DNA from: Apostichopus japonicus
Lineage: Eukaryota; Echinodermata; Holothuroidea; Aspidochirotida; Stichopodidae
DNA length: 64,000 nt
Direction: 5' to 3'
NCBI RefSeq assembly: GCF_037975245.1
Contig: NC_092577.1
Location: 22,222,398-22,286,397, forward strand
Position numbers and translations under genes: made by a program. Numbering within the stretch: the first letter of the stretch is position 1; every line of letters starts with the position of its first letter. This document shows positions 9,869 through 20,033 of the stretch, piece after piece. The notes beneath the pieces are model-generated. The model saw only the letters and a list, made by a program, of their open reading frames with translations. It ran no database searches and was not told where the DNA came from.

Positions 9869-12204
9869 TTAAATGGTTTTTAGCTCAACTAGTTCAGCTA
9901 TTGGCAATGCGTCTGTCTGTGTGGCCGTCTGTCCATCAATAATTGGTCAAAGGTCTGCTGTTAGCAGGTTGTTTGAGAAATCCTCATCAAACTTTGTCAG
10001 TTTGTAGCAGATATCAAGATCTTGAGAAAAATGGAGACAGGTGAAAGGTCATTTGGGGTAAAGAGAGGTCAAAAAGTGAAATCACAAAAAAAGCCTTCTC
10101 CTAGTGTAAATCTTGGCTTTTCATGAAAGTCATCCATAGTTGTTCAGTATATAATAGGTCATAAAAGTTGTACTTTATATACATGTCAAGTCATTTGGGG
10201 TCAAAATGGGTTTTCTTTAATGATTTTCACTATGTGCAACATAGTTCTTGAAAAGCGCCAACATCTGTGCTTCTTCCATCAGTTTGGGTTGCCAGGAAAA
10301 TGAAAAATATAAGTTAAGTACAAATGGAAAGAACCTTTATAATGGACGGAGAATACTGTGGATATTAACGATATGAACATGACAGTGTGAAGGATTGTAT
10401 TTAAACATCGTTTCATGTCAAGAAATCAGTAAATGCTTTTCCAGAGCCTTCAGAGATTTATAATAGTTGAGCTGCAATGCCTCGGGACTTTCAACCTGGC
10501 TTCACTCCTGGCTTCTGCTTTGTCCACATCTGGTAGCTGTACAGCCCGAGATGTTTGTGACACAAAATTGACACAACATTCTCAACAGAAAGAAACTGAT
10601 GAAAACATACTTTTGTGGTTACTAAAGAGGAAGATTCCAATGTAAAGATTAGGGGTCCTGAATAAACAAATACCATGTACAGCTTAAAGATTGGACTTAC
10701 TGTTTCCTACCTGTTCCTGCATATTTTATGAATCAATAATGGATATCACTATCAACTACTGCTTAATTAACAGTACTTGATCTCACCACCCTTAGAAACG
10801 CTGGTCAGGCCTAAAAATTCAGTACCCTCTTGCTACATGACTGATAAAGGTATAATTAAGTGGGTCCCACAGTGTGCCTGTACAATCAGCATTCTCTATG
10901 TAAGCAATTCATCTTGTCGAAACAAAAAAAGAGTGCATTTTGTGAGCCACCTACCCTTCTGCTGAGGGTACTTACATGGGGTTTAACTGATGGAATATCA
11001 TTGAATGCTAGACAAGGGAACTTTTTAATCAGTGCTGTAGCTACGTCAGTGTTCTGTGATTTGGTTGGGTATCTGTCAGATCAAAGAAGCAGAAATATTT
11101 CAGGAGGAAAGAAAACATCTACATTCATTCAAATAAGTCACTTGAGATACATTTTATATTAAAAAATTTCAGAGCATGCTTTTCAACCACCCTGCACCCG
11201 CCAATAACCTCCATCATTAATGATACCATTCGGCATATTCAACTTGTAACACCCCTTCAACAATCATCTATCCCATCAACCCATCCTTTCCTACTACATA
11301 TTTCAACTTTACCACTGAAAATGGCAGAGGTCATAAACAATGATAACTTTTGGGTATAAGAACTGCATGCATACAGACATTGTCATTTATTGTCAATTTA
11401 ATTGGTCAGCCATTAACCTATCATCCTTCACAGCTGTATCAGAGGTATGAAATCATTTCTACCCTTGGCACCTAGTTCTGCAATTGGTAATGCCAGTTGT
11501 GGACAAAATTTCAGATTATATGGCAAATGACCTCAACAATCTGCATGCATTAGGATCTTCCAAGTCAGGAATATGCAAAGTTGGCATCTATTAGGATCTT
11601 TGTGCCCATGCACTGCCCCCAGCACTCCATGTTGAAAAGTTTCATGATAACAAGGCATGCTAGACTGACCTATTGTACAGATAGCTCAAAACGAAGCATA
11701 TATTCCTAATAGGGTACTTTTCGTTACCTGACATATTCTGTTGTTCCAAGGTCTTTTGCCAGTCAACTGGCATGCTATTCAAATTAAGCAGGCCATGGTT
11801 TCAGAGATACTTTGCCCATGCTGTTTTAAAGAGAGAAGTAAACATTAAATAATAGTTATTATCTTTGATATTTACAACAACAAAATGATTCCAAGTAGAA
11901 CCCCTGTGATCACTATGGTTTATGCAATATGTGTATGTGTGGCATGCGTTTAGTTTAATTTCAGGTAAACCACTCTCTTACAATTAGCACAAAACACACA
12001 TACATGTTGGGCACAACCTGCTGAGACACTAGGCAACTGGGTACTGAACTTGAAGAATCTACCATATCAGCAATGGCACTTGAAAGAATAGTACTGTCCT
12101 CGCCAGATTTAAGCTGTTTCCTTTAATGGGTTGGAACAATGACAGAAACATCTTCTGGGAGATTTTTTTAGCAATTGATACTTCTCACTGCCTGGACCAA
12201 TAGT
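9869..12204. other. No gene recognised
   Basis: AT-rich sequence of about 2.3 kb. The ORFs are short (at most 100 codons) and show no family resemblance, repeats or splice-bounded coding pattern that I can support. It may be host intergenic or intronic DNA. Confidence 0.4.
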
Positions 12205-13075
12205 CATTGCTGAATGCTTTGGAGAAAGTTATGTCAAAAGTATATTCGCCATATCAAAGCAATGTATAAAGACCCAAGGGCAAAGCTATACCTGGAAAAT
12301 ATGACACCAAACGCTTTTCACATTATGAAAGGTGTGAGACAAGGCGATCCGATCTCTCCAAAACTTCATAGCAGCAATGGAACCTACACTGTCAGTCAAA
12401 GGGAATTGAAGTGGATGGTGATTTGCAGATGACATTTTGCTTGTTAGCCACACACCTCAGGAACTGGAGACACTGATTTGTGAGTTGAGTGAAGAAAGAA
12501 AAAAAAGGCAGGCTTGAATCTGAAGAATAGAAAAGACAAAAGTAATAGATCACAAGACAACATGATTACAGTTGGTGCCGACATTGGGTAAACTAATATC
12601 ATTGGAAAATGACACAGTAGGCGTGGGCGAAGTTTCCCATTGTGGGATGAGAGCCTCCAAATGACATTGAAAAGACAACTCTTTAATCAATGTATTATCC
12701 CAGTCATGTCTTATGGAGCAGACATGAAAAACTACCAAGAAATTAGAAAAGCTGTGAGTGACAGAGAGAGCAATGGAAAGAATTATGAGGGGTGTAACAA
12801 GAAAGGATAAAGTCAGTAACCAGGACTTCCAAGTCATAAAGCAAAAGAAATGGAGTTGGGCAGGGTATTATGGGATGGGCATTAAGCTACATGTGAGGAT
12901 AACAGATGGACACACGTCGACAGATTGAACACTAAGGGGTTATGTTAGAGGCAGAAATGGATGGATGACATAAGGGAATATGGTGGGGTCACATGGTAGA
13001 GAACAGCTCAGGACAGAGTTAAATTGAAAATTGGTGAAGAGGCTTTCTTTCTGCAGTGGAGCGAAATAAGCTTGT
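12205..13075 (+). pseudogene. RTE-clade LINE reverse transcriptase relic
   Basis: Starts with a clear RT block: RHIKAMYKDPRAKLYLEN, then MKGVRQGDPISPKL. Later fragments match the RTE C-terminus in shifting frames: LLATHLRNWRH, RAMERIMRGVTRKDK, QKKWSWAGYY, then ITDGHTSTDWTLRG and WKIGEEAFFLQW near 13020. The order and spacing follow the RTE family C-terminal half. The YADD catalytic block is destroyed. It is old and inactive. Confidence 0.7.
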
Positions 13076-13594
13076 ATCAGATATTGTTCCGCTGTGCATC
13101 AACAGTAGGGGAGACCGGCATGCATTGGGCCATTTTTCACAATATCACCTATAGTTCCCTCGTGAAATACAGTGTTGGCCTCATATTATACAGACCTCAT
13201 ATTATACAGACCGATAGAGCATCGTGTTATGCACATTCACAGGTGTTTGGGACTTGATATCATTTTAACCCTTTCCAGAATTTTGTATCCAATGAAGAAG
13301 AAATTTTACCCAATGCACCTCGTATACGGGGTGCAATGGGACGGCCATCCGGTGCTAAGGGACAGACAATGGCAAGGTAAGTTGCGTTTCTTGAGGGTGT
13401 TTTTTGACACTGGCCTCCAGATTTTCTGCAATAAATAAGGGAAGTATGTACCACCCCAACGGTGTAACCCCCCTCCCCTACGCGTCATATCAACCCTCCC
13501 AAATTTCACTTCTGGCTATGCCCCTGAATCATGCATGGATTTTTAAATTTTTGAAGTTAAAATTTTTTCACTGAACTAACACTGAAAGCTAACT
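13076..13594. other. No gene recognised
   Basis: Unassigned sequence. A 16-bp tandem duplication (CCTCATATTATACAGA twice, about 13180-13212) is the only notable structure. Confidence 0.4.
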
Positions 13595-13890
13595 GTTAAG
13601 AACACCTTTAATGTAAACATAATAAATGTCATCTTTCCTGGAACAAGTCATCAGTGGATGCTAACTGTTTGTTTTTTGAGGAAGGAACACCTTCAAAGTG
13701 AACATAATAAATGTCATTAATCTCAGAAACACAAAATATGACCTTTGTGTTTTCTAAAAATATTCACTCAAGTCAACGCTGAAAGCGAACTGTTTTTCTC
13801 TCCGCTTAGATCCTCCTACGCATGTTGGCTTGGGAAGTTGACGAAGAACATCTTCAAAGTAAACATCATGAATGTCGTCTTATTCTGGAA
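13595..13890 (-). repeat. Three degenerate copies of the transposase terminal module
   Basis: Minus-strand segments at about 13598-13650, 13685-13730 and 13830-13880 each encode a version of DDI..VYFE.VL (RKDDIYYVYIKGVL, NDIYYVHFEGV, DDIHDVYFEDVLRQLP). They look like tandem duplications of the 3' coding end of the adjacent transposase relic. Confidence 0.5.
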
Positions 13891-14862
13891 GAACAAATAG
13901 TGTCGTTTGTTGCCGGTCTGCAGATTGATATTTCCTGAGAAATTTGACTTCCATGGCATCATCTTCATTTATCTCTTGCAAGATTTCACGTACGTAATAT
14001 GACGTTCACCTCTTCAAATTGCCCTTTTTTAAGTCACTCCTTGTGAATGGTTCCTCATCTGATTCATCGGTTTCTGGTTCATCACTTACATTGTCTTCGA
14101 GTTACAGCATTGCCGACTCATCGTCATCACTTCTGTCACTATCCATTGTTTTCTTTACAGCTTTAAAGCCTACTAGTTTGTGCAACTTCCAACTCAAGTT
14201 TCCTTTTCTTGATCGATCCTCTACGGCTTTTCTTATTTTGTCTTTCTAATGCTTCAAGCTTCGATCTGGGATTTAACAGGGGTATCCGTGAGAATTTGTG
14301 ATTTTCCTTTCTTTCTACCCTCCATGGTTCCCTTTCGGGCACCAGCCTTTGTAAATGGCCTCACATCCTATGCTGAAAAGTGACAACTTGCAGACCCAGT
14401 CAAGGTGGTTGTTCTTGGTATTACCGCTGGAGACTCGGTTCGGTTGTCGACGATGGTGGAAGGTTCGCGCTGGATTGTCGATGTTGGCTGGAGGCGCGGC
14501 TTGGTTGTCGACAGTCCATGAAGGCGCGGCTTGGTTGTCGACGGTTGCTGGAGGCGCAGCTTGGTTGTCGACGGTGGATGTAGGCGTGATTTGGTTGTCG
14601 ACGGTGGCGGGAGGTGCGGCTGGGTTGTCGATGTTGGCTGGAGGCGCGGCCTGGTTATCGATGTTAGCTGGAGGCGCAGCTTGGTTGTCGACAAAGGCGG
14701 GGGCGCCGCTTGTTTGTCAACAGTGGCGGGAAGTGCTGGCGTCGGATTGTTAGATGGTTTTGCTAATGCTGGATGATTCTGGTGTTCTTCTGTTGTGTTG
14801 GGTCTGTCTGTAACAAAGGCTGACAAGAACTCGTCATCTCTAAATATTAATCTGTTGAAGGG
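13790..14862 (-). pseudogene. pogo/Tigger-like (DDE_1) transposase, C-terminal part
   Basis: On minus, FRDDEFLSAFVTDRP is followed by a repeat-rich linker, then a stop codon, DVRPFTKAGARK and KGKSQILTDTPVK, a lysine-rich helix (KLEALERQNKKSRR), an acidic segment and a terminal module ending EVKFLRK .. DDIHDVYFEDVLRQLPKP. The V-T-D-R-P, (D)-V-R-P-x-x-K-A-G-A-R-K and I-L-T-D-T-P-x-K signatures are those of pogo/jerky-like transposase C-termini. The catalytic DDE core is not present upstream. An in-frame stop and frameshifts make it a relic. Confidence 0.7.
14445..14735 (-). repeat. 30-bp minisatellite inside the pogo-like relic
   Basis: About nine to ten units of a 30-bp repeat (plus-strand TTGGTTGTCGACGGTGGCTG..). 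Because 30 is a multiple of three it stays in frame and encodes a decapeptide repeat of the STTKPRLQPT type on the minus strand. It sits exactly between two conserved transposase signatures, so it expanded inside the coding linker. Confidence 0.8.
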
Positions 14863-15003
14863 TGGATTCCTGCCACTTTAAATCCAGATGTGATGTGATG
14901 TGATGACGCTCTTGGATATGCTCATGGAGATAAAAACAGGAGAGAAAGCACTTCCACTGCACCATAAGTAAATCAATTAAGATGCCTCGTGCCCTACTCT
15001 CCA

Positions 15004-15387
15004 CTATACCAAAACTATTATATTACAAACCGCCCTTGGCAACTGACCACAACAGGTCTTTGAAGTTCCATCATCGTTTCCGCCTTTTATAAGTGAAAAA
15101 GCCACGGCGGTGCAAGGAAGCTTTTGGATTTGCATGAAGGCAAAGTTGAAAGTGTGTGCGCAGTTCACATAGCCCGGGTATATTTCTTCGAAACGGATGT
15201 GCAGTTCATCATCGTCGCAAAATATTTGTCCTAAAACAACTCCGAAATCAATTGATATATTCGTTTTGAAATGATAGGCGCGTATTGGGATATGACTTAA
15301 CTTCATATCACTCTGAAAATATGGTCGTAGAATGCTCGAAATTGCTTTTAAATCGGATCGACTCGGAACATCTTTTCTTGTCAACAT
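15004..15387 (-). CDS. Unrecognised ORF of 127 codons
   Basis: Open from MLTRKDVPSRSDLKAISS to CNIIVLV. No known domain is seen. It lies upstream (minus strand) of the pogo-like relic and might be an exon of the same element or spurious. Composition does not settle the matter. Confidence 0.2.
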   Translation of the reverse strand: MLTRKDVPSRSDLKAISSILRPYFQSDMKLSHIPIRAYHFKTNISIDFGVVLGQIFCDDDELHIRFEEIYPGYVNCAHTFNFAFMQIQKLPCTAVAFSLIKGGNDDGTSKTCCGQLPRAVCNIIVLV

Positions 15388-15404
15388 CGCTAGGAAGGGC
15401 CTAC

Positions 15405-15452
15405 ACTACACAGTAACCCATGTAAACACTACACAGTAAACCATGTAGTTGG
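15405..15452 (+). repeat. 22-bp tandem duplication
   Basis: ACACTACACAGTAACCCATGTA is followed by an almost identical copy, immediately upstream of the LINE B 5' end. Confidence 0.6.
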
Positions 15453-15674
15453 ACATTGGTAGTTGGCTTTCGTGGAGTGCAGACGTGTTTTTCGCTCTTG
15501 CTCTCCATCTGATACAGCTACTTTATTACCGTACTATACTGTGCTATACTTCCCGCCAGGCGGGTGTGTGCGCCAGTTCGTATATCGTATATAGTTATCG
15601 TATATCGTTTTAAGTTTAAACCTGTCTTTAGTTTGTTTTTGTTACCTCTCTATGGCCTACCCACCTTCGGTATC

Positions 15675-15793
15675 ATGGCATCGCGCCGTGATTCCAAAAT
15701 TGTTAATTTTTGGGTATTTTAAAGAGTAAGGTGTCGTTGTGCCTGGAGAGGTTGATGCTTTGCAAGCTCTCCAGGGTCGTAATACGTATGATC
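15675..15793 (+). pseudogene. LINE B ORF1, N-terminal piece
   Basis: Begins MASRRDSKIV, homologous to LINE A ORF1 MAARRDSKIV, but with an internal deletion before VPGEVDALQALQGRNTYD. It is interrupted at about 15793; the frame resumes at 22025 (LRFTSDVTRQKGVTLL). Confidence 0.7.
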
Positions 15794-15831
15794 GGTTACA
15801 TCTCTATGTTCCGACGTCTCCATGTTCCGAC

Positions 15832-16180
15832 TACAGGCACTCGTAACGTCATGTTGGTGTATAGTATATAAACACGGAGAAGGTAGGACACTCAATTCAA
15901 AACAAACGTTGCAAAGTCACCATTTTCAGAAAAAGTTACTCTAATTTGACCAAAACCAGCGTAAGTATTAGCTTGAGTACAAGATAATCACCTGCGGTAA
16001 ATCTGACTCCAATTAGACCCCTGTAGCACAGATGATTCGTTAATTTGCGGTCAAAATGATGAGTTGTACCGTTATCGCGACAATCCAATTCTGCTCGCCA
16101 TTTTGAATGACGTCACTGGTTGGTCACGAACGATCCCATTGGAGGAAAGAGGGGTACAGATGACGTAATGAAAAGTTTGA
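15832..16180 (+). repeat. Left TIR of the P-like transposon
   Basis: Pairs with 21303-21655. It contains a perfect CRE palindrome TGACGTCA (16108-16115), an inverted CCAAT box (CCCATTGG, 16136-16143) and a TATATAAA-like stretch, so it could also act as a promoter. Confidence 0.85.
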
Positions 16181-16189
16181 AGTGAGTTA

Positions 16190-16325
16190 AATAAAAGACA
16201 AGAAGCCGAAGGTCAGCCTTTTTTCGTGGTACGTGTTGTCAAGTATTAAGTGAAGTAAATAGGAGACAAGATGCCGAAAGTCAGCCTTTTTTCGTGGTAA
16301 GTTTTGTCAAGTATTATGATGGTTG
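16190..16325 (+). repeat. 68-bp tandem duplication with possible short first exon
   Basis: Two 68-bp units carry GCCGAARGTCAGCCTTTTTT. In the second unit an ATG (16271) opens MPKVSLFSW and meets a good splice donor (GG|TAAGT context, intron from 16297); in the first unit the ATG is AAG. It could be the 5' exon of the plus-strand transposase just inside the TIR. Speculative. Confidence 0.25.
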
Positions 16326-16769
16326 GTTGGGTAAAATGTTCATAATCCAATTCCACTGAATAAGAACAGGTGATTCGTTGTGTGTGTGCATATCGCCTAG
16401 GGGCCTAACTAGTATAGTATTATCAGAAAGCATGCACCAGGAAAGCAAAAGAAGCCTGTTGTAATTTATATTTTCTGTACACAGCGTAAAATCCCATGGC
16501 TGGTGAAAGTTCGGTTTAACTTGAGAGCTCGAGGGAATATGTGGCGTCTGAATGCAATGCTTCAGAATTCCCATCTGACATTTAGATTCAAAAGCTGCTT
16601 CTTCATCATTCCCTTCCAAAAATGAATCGTAATATGAATAAGCCTTAATCCCAAAGGTAGAAAAACCTGCGACTTTGCAGTACGTATTGATACAATGAAG
16701 TTTCTCTATGGCATGTGATAAATTTCTCTCGTCGAAAACTTCCTTTGTACTCAATCCTGACAGTGGCAT
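16314..16769 (-). CDS. Unrecognised ORF of 151 codons in the P-like element
   Basis: Lies downstream of the PHD-like segment of the accessory gene on the same strand and may be its degraded continuation. No domain recognised. Copies of CCTGACAGTGGCATC (16747, 16761, 16790, 17366) lie in and near it. Confidence 0.25.
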   Translation of the reverse strand: MPLSGLSTKEVFDERNLSHAIEKLHCINTYCKVAGFSTFGIKAYSYYDSFLEGNDEEAAFESKCQMGILKHCIQTPHIPSSSQVKPNFHQPWDFTLCTENINYNRLLLLSWCMLSDNTILVRPLGDMHTHNESPVLIQWNWIMNILPNQPS

Positions 16770-16794
16770 CCTGACAGTGGCAGTGACAATTTCC

Positions 16795-18191
16795 TGACAG
16801 TGGCATCTTTCAGTTCCTGCTCCTCCCCATTAAGGCCCATGCATTGATAGTGAAACGACATTGCACATCCTTCACAGCAAACACAATCTGTCATACATTC
16901 CAAGAAGCAGAAACCATATGGCCATTTCAGGGTCTTTGGTTTTTTTGCCTTGCCTTTTTATTTTTTACTGTTAGTAGGCTTCCTCTTATTGGATAATTGG
17001 TTGGAAGAACTGCTACAGGATGCTGTCATGTCTGGGTTGGTTGATGAATGTGTGCTGGAAAGTGGTGGTAGCTTGGAGATCTTCTTCATATTGTTTCCTT
17101 TTCTGGGCTCTGACATTTTGATCTGCTTGCGGTGGGCTTCTTTCTTCTGAACCTTTATAGATCTTTTGTATTCCCTCCTGAATTGTGCAGACGACATATT
17201 GATATGCTTCTGAAAAAGCTCCTGTCTAAGCTCTCTTGCACAATCATGAAACTCACCGTCTGGAAACAGTTTCTGCCATATGCTTGTCAAAGCTGGATCT
17301 GACATGATTGTCTCGTACATTTCATCTCTATGGGCTTTGACGGTTTGCTCTGTTTCAAGTTTCCTGACAGTGGCATCTAGCTGACAGAAGAATTGAAATG
17401 TCTCATCACTTACATGGCAAAGGCTCTCTCTTAAATTATTTTTCCTCTTGATTTCTGCAAGTGATGGTATGTCGCATGAAGATTCATTATATACTTGCAG
17501 CAGTTACTACAAGCATGTTTAGCAGCTCCACTTGTCTGTGTGTGGTGTTTACAAACTCCTTGGCTTTTGGACTGTACAGATGCCTTCTCACTGCCTCTCT
17601 CTTCCTGTGCCTCACTGTAGCCACACACCACCCAGCAATATACCGCAACTTAGATCTGCCACCATCAGAGCTGTCAAACACCTTCTGTGCTTCCTGGGCC
17701 TCTCTATCTGCAGCATCCTTCATCTGTTTAGTTGCATTTGTAGTAACAACTTCCCGAACTTTGCAAGCAAGGCCAAATGCCAGCCTAGATTGTGTCTTCT
17801 CCAAGGTGGTGGTCAGAAAAAGTTGCTGCACATGGCCACGGTAGGCTTCAGATCCCAAGTAGTTGTTGAAGGAGGCATAGAAAGTGGAGCAGTTGTCATT
17901 TTTTGAGTTGCCTAGTGGTACAAGTGTTTCAAAGAGGCTTTTAACTGTGTTGTAGATTTTACTCATGAAAGAGTCGGTGATACTGATTCGGGATCTCAGT
18001 AAAGTGATTTGGTTGTTAAGGTTTTCCTGCTCCTTTGTTAGGACAATCTTACAGGTCATGGCATCTAGTAAGTCTGTTGTTGGAAAAGGCAATGTGTCAC
18101 CTGTATCCCCTGTTAGTACCTTCTCGTACATATCCATGAAGTTCAGTACTTCTTCATCACTGTCAGGGTCTTTCTTTGCAGAGGATTTCAT
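16795..18191 (-). pseudogene. Accessory gene of the P-like element, PHD-like C-terminus
   Basis: Starts at the ATG at 18191 (MKSSAKKDPDSDEEVLNFMD) and runs 234 codons to a frameshift at about 17500, then continues DIPSLAEIKRKNNLRESLCH .. AQFRREYKRSIKVQKKEAHR to a TAA at about 16958. In the same frame after the stop come K-W-P-Y-G-F-C .. C-V-C-C-E-G-C .. F-H-Y-Q-C-M-G-L, a PHD-finger-like zinc module. A helical region (YIAGWCVATVRHRKREAVRR) precedes. I recall similar proteins beside P-type transposases in marine invertebrates but cannot name the family. It is divergent from the transposase across a 180-bp gap (18192-18371). Function unknown; a DNA- or chromatin-reading role is inference from the PHD. 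Confidence 0.55.
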
Positions 18192-18371
18192 CTGATTGAG
18201 CCTAGGGAAGAATTACGTTACTTTAGTGTAGAACAAGTTAGATCAGGGATCTCCAGCACAGACGTAACGGTCATACGATCAAGTTACTGCAAGCAGGTCC
18301 TTTCATGGGCAGCTACTTCAGGTATTTGTACCTGCTGTAAGAAGCTAGCTTCGCTGAACCTAGGGAAAGAT
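18192..18371. promoter_or_regulatory. Intergenic gap between divergent transposon genes
   Basis: Both sides carry a CCTAGGG motif (18201-18207 and 18359-18365) in similar context (GA[GA]CCTAGGGAA). It may hold a shared promoter, or an intron end of the transposase gene, because a plus-strand frame is open through CSYCK/CTCCK-like text just upstream of 18372. Confidence 0.3.
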
Positions 18372-19971
18372 GTGATATTAAATGAAGATGATGACAGCGA
18401 CATATCCAAGATTTTGGAGAGCTGTTTCCCAAATGCATCACCTGAGATGAAAGTACTTCTGAAGTCACAACATGGTGCCCTTAAAACAAAAAGTCCAAAT
18501 GGCAGAAAGTGGGACAAGGAAATCATCAGTCTTTGCCTATCGCTTTGGTTGAGGAGCCCACTAGCATACCAGGACTTAAAAGATAGTAATTACTTGATTC
18601 TACCATCTGGACGTCATCTTCGAAGATACAAGAACATAGTGAAACAGAGGAGCGGAATACAAGAAGCAGTATTTCATTGGATGTATGAGGCGGCTAATGA
18701 TGCTCACATAGCTCCTGATGGCAGAGCTGGCTTACTGATCCATGATGAGACAAATTCAGGAAGATCTTGTTATAGAAATGGATGATGGCAAACCAAAATT
18801 GATTGGTTGGGTAGATAGTGGTTTTGAGTGCAATAACCTCAGAACATTAAAAAGCATGGCTGTATCTAAGGAACTAGCTACAGAGGTGTTACAAGTTTAC
18901 TTTCTGGGGTATACAGGATTTCGGTGGCCAATCTGTCACTTTCCAACTTGTGGCGTGAAAGCATCTGAGTTGTATGTGATGCTGTGGGATGTCATTGCAA
19001 AGCTACAAGATTGGGGGTTTACAATTGACTGTATTTTGCAGGATGGTGGAGCAGCGAACAGACAATTTATTAATTTACATTTTAGTGATGTACCAACAGA
19101 TAGTAAGTATCTTGCGGCAAACATTGTAAATCCATCAAGAGTAGTGGCCATGTGCCAGGATTTTTCACATATTGTTAAGAAGATTAGAAATGGCATTATG
19201 AAGAGCGGTGATCACCCATCAACACACGTAAACTTCAACTCAATGGAAATTATATTGTATGGCAGCAATGGATAGACGCTGTTAAGTGGGATCGGAAAGT
19301 TAACAGCAGACCTATTCATCAGAAGATTTCCGATTCACACTTATTTCCTGATTCTTCTGAGAAGATGAGGAATCACCTGGCAGAGGAAATGCTTGATGCA
19401 GATGCTTTAAACCTCCTTAAATGTTACACAGCAAGCTTGATAAATGGAAATGGTCTCGATAGCACAATTGAATTGCTGGAAACAACCAGTAAAATGATTG
19501 AAATCTTTAGACATAACCGGCCAATTAAGAATGTACATGATGACAGAATTGCCACTGTGGGTAAAGCCTGCAATTTTTGTCAAGATTGGAGAAACTGTGT
19601 TCTGACAAATGTCCACGTCCCTGACAAAGAGAAAAGAAAATGCATCCTCTCACCAGCGTGCTGTGATGACATCGAATCTCTCCTGTTGTCATTTCCAGAA
19701 ATTTGCCGGATTCATCTGGAGGAATATCCAAATGGATATATTATACCATCTCGTTATAATTCTGATATTATTGAGAACCATTTCTGTCAACAAAGAGGTC
19801 TGCATAATGGTAATGCCACACACCCTACATACTCTTCTTATTTGTTCCACAATTGGTTCTATTATTTTAGGTCAGTCACTAAAATCCAGAGGAAGGAAAT
19901 TAAATGCTGGTATAGCATCTGCAAAACCTTTCAGCTTTTATGTTCATCAACCTCTAGTAAAGAAGATGTAG
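18250..19971 (+). pseudogene. P-element-type transposase (THAP9-like)
   Basis: Order of blocks: ISLCLSLWLRSPLAYQDL, LPSGRHLRRYKNIV, an acidic LLIHDE block, LQVYFLGYTGFRWPICHFPT, DWGFTIDCILQDGGAANRQF, DFSHIVKKIRNGI, KMRNHLAEEMLDADALNLLK, SRYNSDIIENHFCQQRGLHN and LKSRGRKLNAG. This is the RNase H-like and insertion-domain layout of P-type transposases; candidate catalytic acids are the D/E of LLIHDE, D of LQDGG and E of DIIENHF. No THAP zinc finger is visible at the N-terminus. Frameshifts near 18757, 19240 and 19835 inactivate it. The ends of the element (8-bp TSD) agree with the family. Confidence 0.75.
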
Positions 19972-20033
19972 TATGTATAGTGTGTTTATCTTGAAGTTAG
20001 ATTTTTACAGATATTTATAATTATTAGTATTAC

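Noticed and set aside
9869..12204. Possible host gene in the anonymous stretch
   Set aside because: Small ORFs show no domain, splice-bounded pattern or codon continuity.
14355..14776. Plus-strand ORFs rich in LGCRR / GGAAWLST repeats
   Set aside because: These are the complement of the minisatellite. The minus strand carries flanking transposase signatures, so the plus frames are by-products.
16271..16296. THAP-domain start (MPKVSLFSW) for the P-type transposase
   Set aside because: A good donor follows, but no C-x-C zinc ligands appear and no acceptor exon could be tied to it, so it is kept only as a weak possibility.
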